Source: Parashewanella sp049608225
GTDB taxonomy: Bacteria; Pseudomonadota; Gammaproteobacteria; Enterobacterales; Shewanellaceae
Direction: 5' to 3'
Length of the DNA stretch: 64,000 nt
NCBI GenBank assembly: GCA_049608225.1
Contig: JBMYXI010000009.1
Span: forward strand, 1 to 64,000
Every line of letters begins with the position of its first letter. The stretch's first letter is position 1. The notes beneath the pieces were generated by a model that ran no database searches, was not told the DNA's origin, and saw only the letters and a program-made list of their open reading frames with translations. Below are positions 18,303 through 27,584 of this stretch, one piece after another. Made by a program: the position numbers and the translations under genes.

Positions 18303-18653
18303 ATGACCAAAGTTACTATTTTTCATAATCCTCGCTGCTCTAAGAGTCGTCAAACCTTGGCCTTATTAAAAGATAATCAATGTGATATTACTGTCGTTGA
18401 GTATTTAAAAGATATCCCTTCCATCGACACATTGTCGTCTATCTTATCAATGCTTAATATCTCACCAAGAGAACTAATGCGTACTAAAGAGGCGGAATAT
18501 AAAGAATTACAGTTGAACAATGAAAATTTGAGCGATGCAGAGCTGCTTCAAGCAATGGTGACAACGCCAAAATTAATCGAACGTCCTATTGTTATTGCTG
18601 ATAATAGAGCCGTGATCGGTCGCCCACCTGAAAACGTGTTTACTATCATTTAG
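18303..18653 (+). CDS. yfgD: ArsC-family reductase-like protein YfgD
   Basis: Thioredoxin-fold protein of the arsenate-reductase/Spx family, 116 residues. The N-terminal NPRCSKSRQTLALL contains the ArsC active-site Cys, and TTPKLIERPIVI matches the family's Arg-containing phosphate-binding segment. It sits 13 bp after bepA, the location of YfgD in gammaproteobacteria, rather than in an ars operon. Its physiological role is not established. Confidence 0.9.
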   Translation: MTKVTIFHNPRCSKSRQTLALLKDNQCDITVVEYLKDIPSIDTLSSILSMLNISPRELMRTKEAEYKELQLNNENLSDAELLQAMVTTPKLIERPIVIADNRAVIGRPPENVFTII

Positions 18654-18662
18654 GACAAATAA

Positions 18663-19046
18663 ATGACAACCTCAACTTTATTGAATCTTTGCAGAATTGG
18701 CTATATTGCCTTGGTATTAATGCTTGGCAGTTATTTTACTCAGCAATGGCTCAATGGTAGTTATAGCTTTGTTTTCATGCTGATATGGATTTTACCACTG
18801 CTGTTACCACTTAAAGGCGTTATTCAAGGTAATCCGTACACTTATGCTTGGGGAAGTTTTATCCTCTGTCTCTATTTACTGCACGCTTTAACTCTACTTT
18901 ATATCGCAGATGCAAGCTTGTCTTTTGCCATCATTGAAACGCTATTATTAACTTGTCTCACGATTGGTTTTCCATACTACGCTAGGTATCGAGGACGAGA
19001 ATTAGGCCTTGGTTTGAAAAAAAGAAAGAGAGAAAATAAGCTTTAG
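18663..19046 (+). CDS. DUF2069 membrane protein
   Basis: 127-residue inner-membrane protein with four hydrophobic segments (about 10-25, 33-50, 58-80 and 82-105) and a very basic tail (KKRKREN). The central LPLKGVIQGNPYTYAWGSF is the DUF2069 signature. It is 9 bp after yfgD with a good TAGGAC site. In many relatives a wrbA gene stands between these two; here it is absent. Function unknown. Confidence 0.88.
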   Translation: MTTSTLLNLCRIGYIALVLMLGSYFTQQWLNGSYSFVFMLIWILPLLLPLKGVIQGNPYTYAWGSFILCLYLLHALTLLYIADASLSFAIIETLLLTCLTIGFPYYARYRGRELGLGLKKRKRENKL

Positions 19047-19100
19047 AGCGATTATTTTTTATAAATTTTCCTTAGGCAGGAAGAAACACAGTGCATCATT

Positions 19101-19134
19101 AAGCCATTAATGCTCCCAAATTAGTGGCTTTTTT
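19101..19134 (+). terminator. Terminator of the bepA-yfgD-DUF2069 unit
   Basis: AAGCCATTAAT at 19101-19111 pairs with ATTAGTGGCTT at 19120-19130 (one wobble pair), followed directly by a T-run to 19134. It is a clear intrinsic terminator, so the next gene at 19240 needs its own promoter. Confidence 0.82.
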
Positions 19135-19239
19135 ACTTCGTAATACAATGAATGCTTGCTTAATTCATCTTCATGTTTCTTGTATTAACTTCATATGTTA
19201 GCGATATTTTTGATATGAATAATCTGTGTCTTCAACCTT

Positions 19240-21000
19240 ATGCTTGGATGTTCCCCTAAGCTTCACCTCCCCTTAGAATTAAAAACAGAAGCTCACCCTG
19301 AAACTAAGCCAAGTCACTTAGAGTTTAAGCATAGTTATTCCGCTAGTGCGGCTACTGATATCGCCAACACCAGCAATTTTTTTCAAACAACTCCAAGTTA
19401 TTTCAACTCGACAACAAAGCCTCAAAGTGCAGCTGACCTTGTTATTCCTAAACGAAAGTCAAATCACTGCATTTGGCGTCAAGCTCAACAGCAACTCAAC
19501 GCCAATAAACCTTTACTAAAAAAGCTTCATCCTCAACCAATAACTGAGACTTCAAAGGTACTGCATTGGAAAAATTTAACTGGCGCTACAAACACGCCAT
19601 TAACCTTTAATCGTTGGCAATATCAATTAGACGGGAACTTTGTCTTAGTACAAAGTTCAGAGCAGGAGCAATACGATTTCTTAGGTGATACCGTACAGGT
19701 CACAATCCCTAAAATTGATTTTATCGAAGCCTATGATCAGCTAGCTCCTCTACTTTGGTCTGACTCGAACCCTTTTCACTCATGGCGGATTGCAATAAAG
19801 GGATTTGATCAAAAGTCCATTGTTATGATTGAGCTACAGCCTGCAATCACACGCCAAGATCACAACTACAATTTACAAGCATTAATACAAATATCGGTAT
19901 TTTTACTGTATATCGATCAGAAATTGGCTTTTCTTCAAATACCGACAGTTCCCCTAATAAAAAGACATGACAAACCTGACTTACATTTTCATTATCTTTG
20001 TTATCGATACATGCCTATTGCTGGCATCCCTTATCCACTCAATTCATCGAATTGTTCACTACTAACCACAATTAACTCTGTCATTGAGCAATATCAACAC
20101 CTTCAATGTTATAAAGTGGTCGAATATCGGGGCAACGCTAGGCGTTCGAGCATAACTCAAGATGATTCATTTGTTCGCCACCGTCAACGGCAGCATCACG
20201 CACCCAACTTAATAAAAGAAACTGAATCACTCAAACAACCTATTCGCCTTGAAGTTCGTCATCAAAATATAGCCAAACTCAATAGGGCTACGATGCAGCG
20301 CTTTGAGTTAATCGAAAAGCAACTGCCAAGATTATTGTTACGTTATCACGTTGAGACATTCAATTATATTAAAACGACAATCAACTTTGCTTCTCATCAA
20401 CATACTGTTGGGCTAATTTGCAATAATTGGCAGGTGAGAATACAAGCTAAAAAGGCTTTCATCTTAGTTGACAACATAGCACTGAATGGCACAGTTAGTG
20501 CTCGACTCAGGCTAGGTGATAAAATCAGAATTAGCGTACCAGTGACTCATCTAGAACAGACATTTAATTTATTAGTACCCGTATTATTTTCCCAGCAATC
20601 CCCATTTTATACTTGGAAAGTTCACTCTCTTTTGAATACCCGAACGGCAACTCGATTATTGAAAACCGGGCAATTTACACTGTATTTCACACCATTAACT
20701 CAAGCGGGAGATGTATCAATATCCACAATATCAAAAGTGGCATTTTTTATCGTTGCAGTTGAAGCATGCCTAAATAAAAATAATATCCCCATCAATCGTT
20801 TTCCAGAGTCCGACGTAGCGGCACCTCATTGGCTTTATTGCTCTTTCAGAAATACGCTACTCTGCAGAAGAGAATCGAAAAACAATGACGAATTACTTGA
20901 GCATCCAATATTCAAATTACTTGAGTTTGGCAGTATACAAACTCAGAAAATATACAATCTACAAGATACGAGACGTCAACATTCTGACCCTAACAATTGA
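19240..21000 (+). CDS. Tandem SpvC/OspF-type phosphothreonine-lyase-like protein, putative effector
   Basis: 586 residues with two copies of the phosphothreonine-lyase domain of type III effectors SpvC, OspF and HopAI1, which irreversibly remove phosphate from host MAP kinases. Copy 2 (about 425-565) matches SpvC, as I recall it, without gaps: PVLFSQQSPFYTWKV, GQFTLYFTP, FPESDV, WLYCSFRN. It keeps the equivalents of SpvC Lys104, Lys136 (base), Arg148, Tyr158 and Arg213 as Lys428, Lys460, Arg472, Tyr482 and Arg537. The general acid His106 is Arg430 and Lys160 is Thr484. Copy 1 (about 145-260) keeps the fold signature QLAPLLWSDSNPFHSWRI but has lost most catalytic residues. The N-terminal 100 residues are Ser/Thr-rich and lack a signal peptide, as in effectors. 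No secretion genes are nearby. A weak ribosome site precedes the first in-frame ATG. Confidence 0.82.
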   Translation: MLGCSPKLHLPLELKTEAHPETKPSHLEFKHSYSASAATDIANTSNFFQTTPSYFNSTTKPQSAADLVIPKRKSNHCIWRQAQQQLNANKPLLKKLHPQPITETSKVLHWKNLTGATNTPLTFNRWQYQLDGNFVLVQSSEQEQYDFLGDTVQVTIPKIDFIEAYDQLAPLLWSDSNPFHSWRIAIKGFDQKSIVMIELQPAITRQDHNYNLQALIQISVFLLYIDQKLAFLQIPTVPLIKRHDKPDLHFHYLCYRYMPIAGIPYPLNSSNCSLLTTINSVIEQYQHLQCYKVVEYRGNARRSSITQDDSFVRHRQRQHHAPNLIKETESLKQPIRLEVRHQNIAKLNRATMQRFELIEKQLPRLLLRYHVETFNYIKTTINFASHQHTVGLICNNWQVRIQAKKAFILVDNIALNGTVSARLRLGDKIRISVPVTHLEQTFNLLVPVLFSQQSPFYTWKVHSLLNTRTATRLLKTGQFTLYFTPLTQAGDVSISTISKVAFFIVAVEACLNKNNIPINRFPESDVAAPHWLYCSFRNTLLCRRESKNNDELLEHPIFKLLEFGSIQTQKIYNLQDTRRQHSDPNN

Positions 21001-21132
21001 CCTCTCTTTACAGTAAAAGCCGTTTTTTTGACTTAGCGGTTCCGAATTAGCAGCATTAAGCTCTTAAAACAGTTGGCATATATCTCGCATAGAAAAGTTC
21101 ACTATAACAATAATGTGTCAAGGAGTGTTGGA

Positions 21133-22008
21133 ATGGACTTTGGGTTAGCGTCAGAGTTTCAAGCGGAAGGCTTCGCTTATGTGCCACCAATTAATATCAA
21201 AAGTAGAATTTCACCAAATTTTACTGAAATACTGCAACTGATGCATTCAACTTTAAAGCCAAGCGGTGTTTTTAATCAATTTGGCAAGGTATTAGAACAA
21301 TACTTGCCGATCACGGGAATAGAGTTGCCGTTAAATCAACATCACTTGTCGTGGGGGTTAAACCAAGGGAAAACCTTTAAACGCCATATCCAAGTTAACA
21401 AGCAAAGCAGCGAGATTGTCTATCGCTTAGCGATGGCGCTTTCACCAAAGCAATTATCATTACTACAAAAAATAGAGCAATTGCTTATTCAGCCATTGGA
21501 AAATGCATTAAAGTTTGCTGAGGTCTCACAGCAAGCCATGTTTGATCCACTGACTAGCTTAGGTAATCGTCGTTACTTTCAACAAATGATCGAATCGAAC
21601 ATCGCTCGCTGTAATCGTGGTACAGACCAATTAAGTCTTGTTGTACTGGATCTAGATAACTTTAAACAATTGAACGATAAATTCGGGCATCAGCTCGGTG
21701 ATACTATCTTATGTGAATTCGGAGGCTTACTCAGGAAACTGATCCGCAATTCAGATCAAGCCTTTAGAATTGGTGGCGATGAGTTTATTATTTTAGCTCA
21801 TGGGGATAGCAAAGCCGCCAGTATTCTTTGCCAGCGAATTCTAACTGAACTATCACACAACGCGTTACTAAAGCAATTTGATGTGATGACCAGCATCGGC
21901 ATTGCCGAGCACACTGCTGACCTTGATGCCGAGTCACTGTACCAACTTGCCGATAAAGCACTTTATCTCGCCAAGGCTAAAGGAAAAAATCAATTACAGG
22001 TTGCTTAG
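21133..22008 (+). CDS. GGDEF-domain diguanylate cyclase
   Basis: Makes the second messenger c-di-GMP. 291 residues from the ATG at 21133, chosen because an AGGAG site lies 7 bases upstream; a longer frame to 21073 lacks one. The N-terminal 130 residues are an unrecognised, non-membrane sensory region. The GGDEF domain follows: DPLTSLGNRR start, DLDNFKQLND metal site, the catalytic RIGGDEFIIL, and an RNSD inhibitory I-site five residues before GGDEF. The intact motifs predict an active, product-inhibited cyclase. It is convergent with tilS, 15 bp apart. Confidence 0.93.
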   Translation: MDFGLASEFQAEGFAYVPPINIKSRISPNFTEILQLMHSTLKPSGVFNQFGKVLEQYLPITGIELPLNQHHLSWGLNQGKTFKRHIQVNKQSSEIVYRLAMALSPKQLSLLQKIEQLLIQPLENALKFAEVSQQAMFDPLTSLGNRRYFQQMIESNIARCNRGTDQLSLVVLDLDNFKQLNDKFGHQLGDTILCEFGGLLRKLIRNSDQAFRIGGDEFIILAHGDSKAASILCQRILTELSHNALLKQFDVMTSIGIAEHTADLDAESLYQLADKALYLAKAKGKNQLQVA

Positions 22009-22023
22009 CATGGAAATAATTAA

Positions 22024-23418
22024 TTAAGGCTGGTTGATCACAATCCCAGCCTGCTCCATGCTTACGCAAGCTGAGCGTTCAACCCAGAAGCCTAATGCGG
22101 CGATCAACTCCTCACCATAAAATAAAAACGGTATTCGTTTTCTTTCCCAAGGCGGGATATTCAACTCTTGCATCAACTTCTTAACGCTTCTGCGTTTATT
22201 TCTAAAATGAGGGTGACACAAGCTTCCACCAGCGACAGTAAATCGTATTGTTACTACATCTGTTGGTTTGGGGCGTTTGATCGCTTGAGAGATAGACTGA
22301 AACTGTGACTCTTGTTCACAATTAGAAAATAAAAATGATTTGCAAGCGTTATGAGTGAAAATATATTCACCCTTTTGTTCTATTGTTTCATGAAAACCAG
22401 ATAACTCTAACGTGTTACATGACACAAGCGTATTATCATCATTGGCGCACACATAAACATGTTGTTTAAAGCGGCGAATAACTAAACCCGAAACCTTAAG
22501 CTCGACAGTCGCATCTTGTTTAGCATTTAATAATTGACTTAGCACTTCATCAAGTTGAATTTTTGACGGTACTGGCAAAGATAACTTTTCAATAAAACCT
22601 CGAAACAGTTGCCGTTGCCAAGTATGGCTTAACTCAGCCAAGTCAGACAAATCAAAAACATGATCAGCAAAAGCCGTGGTCACAATAAAAGGCTTTAACC
22701 GCTCAGATACAACTTCCTCTAGTAGTAATTGTTGATCAGCACACAATTGAGCCGTTCTGCTGGCGGTTTTGGTTATCGACGGCCAACGCTGTTTTAGTAA
22801 TGGAATCACTTGCTGACGCAAAAAATTGCGATCAAAGCGCGTATCTTGATTACTTTCATCTTCAATGTGACTTAACTGATTATCCGCAGCGTAAGCTTCA
22901 ATGTCTGCTCGTGGAACGTCAAGTAAAGGACGCAATTGCCATTTTGTTTTCTTTACGGGCTGCAATGGAGCCATTGCCGATAAACCTTTTGGCCCTTGGC
23001 CTCGCTTTAACGCCAACAGTAAAGTTTCAAATTGGTCATCTTGATGATGTGCCGTCAACAGAATGTCTCCGTCTTGCATTTCCTCAAAAAAAGCACGATA
23101 ACGCACTTTTCTTGCTTCTGCTTCAAGACTCGTTCGTGCAGCTTGGTTGACTGTCACATGTTTTACTACAAAGGGTAATTGGTATTTTTCCGCTCGACTT
23201 TGGCAATGTCGTGACCAGTTATCTGCATTAATACTCAAGCCATGATGCACATAGACTAACTTTATCTTTATAGCAGGTAGCCGCTGTTTTAATAGACTTA
23301 ACCCAAAGGCTAATACTTCCGAATCAACACCGCCGCTGTAACCTAGTACTAAGGTTCTTTGCTGCCAATCACTGATCTGAGCTAATTTGTTTAGCAATAA
23401 CTGAGTTAAGTCTTCCAT
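22024..23418 (-). CDS. tilS: tRNA(Ile)-lysidine synthase
   Basis: Modifies the wobble cytidine of the CAU-anticodon tRNA-Ile to lysidine so that it reads AUA. The 464-residue protein has the PP-loop SGGVDSEVLAF near residue 30 and the segments VYVHHGLS and AHHQDDQFET. The C-terminal TilS domains include RFTVAGGSLCHP and the conserved KKLMQELNIPPWERKRIPFL region. The start is the ATG at 23418, 3 bp after the dnaE stop, so the two are coupled. accA, which usually stands between them, is absent. Confidence 0.95.
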   Translation of the reverse strand: MEDLTQLLLNKLAQISDWQQRTLVLGYSGGVDSEVLAFGLSLLKQRLPAIKIKLVYVHHGLSINADNWSRHCQSRAEKYQLPFVVKHVTVNQAARTSLEAEARKVRYRAFFEEMQDGDILLTAHHQDDQFETLLLALKRGQGPKGLSAMAPLQPVKKTKWQLRPLLDVPRADIEAYAADNQLSHIEDESNQDTRFDRNFLRQQVIPLLKQRWPSITKTASRTAQLCADQQLLLEEVVSERLKPFIVTTAFADHVFDLSDLAELSHTWQRQLFRGFIEKLSLPVPSKIQLDEVLSQLLNAKQDATVELKVSGLVIRRFKQHVYVCANDDNTLVSCNTLELSGFHETIEQKGEYIFTHNACKSFLFSNCEQESQFQSISQAIKRPKPTDVVTIRFTVAGGSLCHPHFRNKRRSVKKLMQELNIPPWERKRIPFLFYGEELIAALGFWVERSACVSMEQAGIVINQP

Positions 23419-23421
23419 CAA

Positions 23422-26400
23422 TTAAAAAACCATTCTTACATTATCCGAACCAAGCAAGGTTTGCAGCGACAACAATAAATCATCAGTTGGGTTCACTCGC
23501 CAGTCATCACCGAGCTTTAACTGCCCTTTGGCATCATGCTGACGATAATTTAGCATTACAGATATTTTACCCCCTTCAGTCCAAGGCTCTATTGCTTGCT
23601 TAAAAGATTTTAGTTTTGATTCGGTTAATAAGGCCGAATCAAAGTCAACTTCTAACGCTTTACCAAAGTGGCTTCTGGCTTCACTGATATCAACGACATT
23701 GCGTGCTGTCATACGATTGCCACCAGAAAAGTCGTCAACGCTGACTTCGCCTTCACAGATCAAAACCCTGTCTTTCTCAATTAAGTGGTTGAATTTTTCA
23801 AACGCTTCGGTGAAAAACATGACTTCTAAACGGCCACTTTTATCATCTAAGGTAACCAGACCCATTTTTGAGCCACGTTTGGTGACCATAACACGGCTAG
23901 CGACAACAAGCCCGGCCACTTTTACGGTCTTACCGCGTCCTGTTGGATGCGCATCTTTTAAGCGACCATTGGTATAGTGTTTCAATTCTTTTAAATATTG
24001 ATTGATCGGATGACCAGTCAAATATAAACCTAAGGTATCTCTTTCACCTTCCAGCCAAATTTTATCAGGCCAAGGTGTACAATCAACGAACTGCTGTCTG
24101 GCATCATCGGGAGAGGTATTTAACAAGCCAAACATATCGTTCTGACCTGTTGCTTCTGCTTTGGCATGTTGAGCAGCGGCTGATATTGCTTCTGGCAGAG
24201 TAACCATCATTGACGCGCGATGTGGACCTAACTTATCGAGTGCGCCCGCTTGAATTAACTTCTCAATTACACGGCGGTTAAGCTTTTTCAAATCAACTCG
24301 CGCACAGAAATCAAACAGATCTTTAAACTCACCACCACTTTCACGAGCCGAAAGAATGGATTCTACCGGCCCTTCACCCACCCCTTTAATGGCACCAATG
24401 CCATAGACGATATTCGAATTATCGTCGACGGTAAACTGATATAAGCCTTTGTTAACATCGGGAGGCAATAAAGGTAATCCCATTCGGTCACACTCATCCA
24501 CTAAGGTGACGATCTTGTCCGTGTTGTCCATATCCGCAGACATAACCGCCGCCATAAATTCGGCAGGGTAATGGGTTTTAAGCCACAGGGTTTGATAAGA
24601 CACCAAAGCATAAGCGGCAGAATGCGATTTATTAAATCCATAACCTGCGAACTTTTCCACAAGGTCAAAGATTTTCATCGACAGTTCACCATCGACACCA
24701 TTTTTAATCGCACCCGCTTCGAAAGTACCACGCTGTTTCGCCATTTCTTCTGGTTTTTTCTTACCCATGGCTCGACGTAACATGTCGGCACCACCAAGCG
24801 TATAACCAGAAAGCACCTGTGCAATCTGCATTACTTGCTCTTGATACAAAATAATGCCGTATGTGGGGTCAAGAATTGGCTTTAACGATTCATGTTGCCA
24901 TTGACTGTCAGGGTAAGAGACTTCTTCACGTCCGTGTTTACGTTCAATGAAGTTATCTACCATGCCTGATTGCAGTGGGCCTGGGCGGAATAAAGCCACT
25001 AATGCAATCATATCTTCAAAGCAATCGGGCTGTAGTCGTTTGATGAGATCTTTCATTCCGCGAGATTCCAATTGGAATACCGCAGTGGTTTCGTAGCGTT
25101 GCAACAACTTAAATGAAGCGGGATCGTCAAGTGGGATCGACTCAATTTGAACCTGCGGTAAGCCTTTTTTATCTTGAGTTGCATTAACCATTTTCAATGC
25201 CCAATCGACAATGGTTAAGGTTCTCAACCCCAAGAAATCGAATTTGACCAGTCCTGCTGTTTCTACATCATTTTTATCAAATTGGGTGACTGGGTTGTTC
25301 CCTTCTGCGTCACAATAAAGTGGCGCAAAGTCAGTAATTTTAGTTGGCGCGATCACGACACCACCCGCATGCTTACCAGCGTTACGAGTGACCCCTTCTA
25401 ACTTACGGCACATATCGATTAAGTCACGAACATCTTCATCGCCATCATAGGCCTCAGGAAGCGCAGGTTCGGCTTCAAATGCTTTCGCCAGCGTCATACC
25501 TGGCTCAGGCGGTACCATTTTTGATATTCGGTCAACAAAACCATAAGGATGGCCAAGCACACGCCCAACATCACGGATCACCGCTTTTGCAGCCATAGTA
25601 CCAAAGGTAATAATTTGTGATACTGCATCACGGCCGTAAAGCTCAGCAACATGATCGATCACTTCATCACGTCTATCCATGCAAAAGTCGACGTCAAAAT
25701 CGGGCATAGATACACGTTCTGGGTTAAGAAAGCGTTCGAACAGCAAATCAAATTCTAATGGATCAAGATCGGTAATTTTTAATGCGTAAGCAACTAACGA
25801 GCCCGCACCAGAACCGCGACCAGGTCCGACCGGAATATCGTTATCTTTACCCCATTGAATGAACTCCATTACGATGAGGAAATAGCCGGGAAATCCCATT
25901 TGGTTAATCACGTTCAGTTCAACGTCTAAACGCTCATCATATTCTTTCCGTTTTTCTGCGCGCTCAGCTTCGTCGGGAAATAAGAACTCCAATCGTTCTT
26001 GTAAACCATCTTGAGAAACTTTAACCAAAAAGTCCTCAATAGACATATCACCTGTTGGGAAATTTGGCAAAAAGTATTCGTTCAACCTGACAGTGACATT
26101 ACAGCGCTTTGCTATTTCAACACTGTTTTGTAACGCTTCAGGAATATCAGCAAATAGCTCACACATTTCCTCTTCGCTACGAAGGTATTGCTCCTTGCTG
26201 TATTTTTTCGGGCGACGAGGGTCGGCCAATGTATAGCCATCATAAATCGCGACACGTATTTCATGGGCATCAAAGTCATCGGACTCAAGAAAAACCACTT
26301 GGTTAGTCGCAACAACAGGCAAGCCAGACTCCGCCGAATGCGCAACCGCCATGTGTAAATATCGTTCTTCGTCAGCACGACCAGTTCGTATCAATTCTAA

Positions 26401-26898
26401 ATAAAAACGATCAGGAAAATGTGTTTGATAAAACTGGGTTAATTGGTCAACTTGTGCTGCATTACCTTTTAATAACGCTTGTCCGATATCGCCATCTTTA
26501 GCACCCGACAGCAATAATAAGCCTTGGTTGTATTTAGCCAACCATTGTTGTTCGATGATAGTTTTACCCAACACCTCGCCTTTTAAGTAGGCGTCACTGA
26601 TCAGCAAAGTTAGGTTTTGATAACCTTCATTATCCAAAGCAAGAACAGTGATTGAGCACAAGTCATCGCTATCAGGTATTTGTAACCAAAAGTCAGCACC
26701 AATAATTGGCTTGATGCCTGCGCCATGGCAGCCACCATAAAACTTAACTAAGCCGCAGAGGTTATTTTGATCTGTTAAGGCAATCGCAGCCATGTTCATT
26801 TCACTGGCGCGAGCGAGAATGGGTTTAACCTTAGCGACACCATCACACATGGAGAAATCACTATGAACACGAAGGTGCACAAAACGAGGATCAGACAT
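23422..26898 (-). CDS. dnaE: DNA polymerase III alpha subunit
   Basis: Catalytic subunit of the replicative polymerase. The 1158 residues begin with a PHP domain (HLRVHSDFSMCDG). The polymerase core has the PGRGSGAGSLVAY motif and the catalytic aspartates in MPDFDVDFCMDRR, with a third in LVKFDFLGLRTL. A helix-hairpin-helix, an OB fold (VKVAGLVVASRVMVTKRG) and a C-terminal tau-binding region follow. It lies between rnhB and tilS. Length is as expected. Confidence 0.97.
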   Translation of the reverse strand: MSDPRFVHLRVHSDFSMCDGVAKVKPILARASEMNMAAIALTDQNNLCGLVKFYGGCHGAGIKPIIGADFWLQIPDSDDLCSITVLALDNEGYQNLTLLISDAYLKGEVLGKTIIEQQWLAKYNQGLLLLSGAKDGDIGQALLKGNAAQVDQLTQFYQTHFPDRFYLELIRTGRADEERYLHMAVAHSAESGLPVVATNQVVFLESDDFDAHEIRVAIYDGYTLADPRRPKKYSKEQYLRSEEEMCELFADIPEALQNSVEIAKRCNVTVRLNEYFLPNFPTGDMSIEDFLVKVSQDGLQERLEFLFPDEAERAEKRKEYDERLDVELNVINQMGFPGYFLIVMEFIQWGKDNDIPVGPGRGSGAGSLVAYALKITDLDPLEFDLLFERFLNPERVSMPDFDVDFCMDRRDEVIDHVAELYGRDAVSQIITFGTMAAKAVIRDVGRVLGHPYGFVDRISKMVPPEPGMTLAKAFEAEPALPEAYDGDEDVRDLIDMCRKLEGVTRNAGKHAGGVVIAPTKITDFAPLYCDAEGNNPVTQFDKNDVETAGLVKFDFLGLRTLTIVDWALKMVNATQDKKGLPQVQIESIPLDDPASFKLLQRYETTAVFQLESRGMKDLIKRLQPDCFEDMIALVALFRPGPLQSGMVDNFIERKHGREEVSYPDSQWQHESLKPILDPTYGIILYQEQVMQIAQVLSGYTLGGADMLRRAMGKKKPEEMAKQRGTFEAGAIKNGVDGELSMKIFDLVEKFAGYGFNKSHSAAYALVSYQTLWLKTHYPAEFMAAVMSADMDNTDKIVTLVDECDRMGLPLLPPDVNKGLYQFTVDDNSNIVYGIGAIKGVGEGPVESILSARESGGEFKDLFDFCARVDLKKLNRRVIEKLIQAGALDKLGPHRASMMVTLPEAISAAAQHAKAEATGQNDMFGLLNTSPDDARQQFVDCTPWPDKIWLEGERDTLGLYLTGHPINQYLKELKHYTNGRLKDAHPTGRGKTVKVAGLVVASRVMVTKRGSKMGLVTLDDKSGRLEVMFFTEAFEKFNHLIEKDRVLICEGEVSVDDFSGGNRMTARNVVDISEARSHFGKALEVDFDSALLTESKLKSFKQAIEPWTEGGKISVMLNYRQHDAKGQLKLGDDWRVNPTDDLLLSLQTLLGSDNVRMVF

Positions 26899-26953
26899 AT
26901 AAAATTTCTTTTTTGATTAGTTTATACAAGATAACAGAGGAAAAGTGTCACAG

Positions 26954-27574
26954 CTAGTTATCACCAGCGCATAGCAGTTTTACAGGCTTAAAGCTGCGAC
27001 GATATTGTGGTAAAACACCATATTGTTGCAATGCAGCAAGATGCGCTTTCGTCGGGTAGCCTTTATGAGCTGCAAAGCCATATTCTGGGTGCAACTTATC
27101 CAACTCAATCATCTCCTTATCTCTTATCACCTTAGCGACAATCGAGGCCGCACTTATCGCTTGAATAAGACCATCACCTTTAACAATAGCATGGGCTTCC
27201 ATTGTCAATTGCGGAACGCGATTACCATCAATTAATACCGTCTGCGGCACCACTGATAAACCAGCCACAGCACGTTGCATTGCCATCATAGTTGCTTGCA
27301 AAATATTAATGTCATCAATTTCAGCAGGACTGGCTCTACCAACACTTACTGATAACGCTTTTGCCACGATCTGCTCGTATAAAGCATCACGTTTTTTTTC
27401 CGATAACTTTTTGGAGTCGTGCAAACCCTCAATAGGATTAGTAGGATCTAAAATCACCGCAGCGGTAACCACATCTCCCACAAGCGGGCCACGACCAACT
27501 TCATCAACGCCTGCATGCATACTGCTACACACTTGCTGTATTTGCTGTTCGGTAATATTTTTAAAAATGGCCAT
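26954..27574 (-). CDS. rnhB: Ribonuclease HII
   Basis: Removes misincorporated ribonucleotides and RNA from RNA-DNA hybrids. The 206 residues contain GVDEVGRGPLVGDVV with the catalytic Asp-Glu pair, VLIDGNRVP with a third carboxylate, and the AAHKGYPTKAHLAAL motif with the GRG-linked fold elements. It starts 10 bp after the lpxB stop and lies 55 bp before dnaE, the normal lpxB-rnhB-dnaE order. Confidence 0.96.
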   Translation of the reverse strand: MAIFKNITEQQIQQVCSSMHAGVDEVGRGPLVGDVVTAAVILDPTNPIEGLHDSKKLSEKKRDALYEQIVAKALSVSVGRASPAEIDDINILQATMMAMQRAVAGLSVVPQTVLIDGNRVPQLTMEAHAIVKGDGLIQAISAASIVAKVIRDKEMIELDKLHPEYGFAAHKGYPTKAHLAALQQYGVLPQYRRSFKPVKLLCAGDN

Positions 27575-27584
27575 GACGCATTAC

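Noticed and set aside
19214..19258. Short ORF MNNLCLQPYAWMFP just before the lyase-like gene, possibly its true N-terminus after a frameshift
   Set aside because: Only 14 codons, no family sequence to compare, and the downstream ATG at 19240 needs no frameshift.
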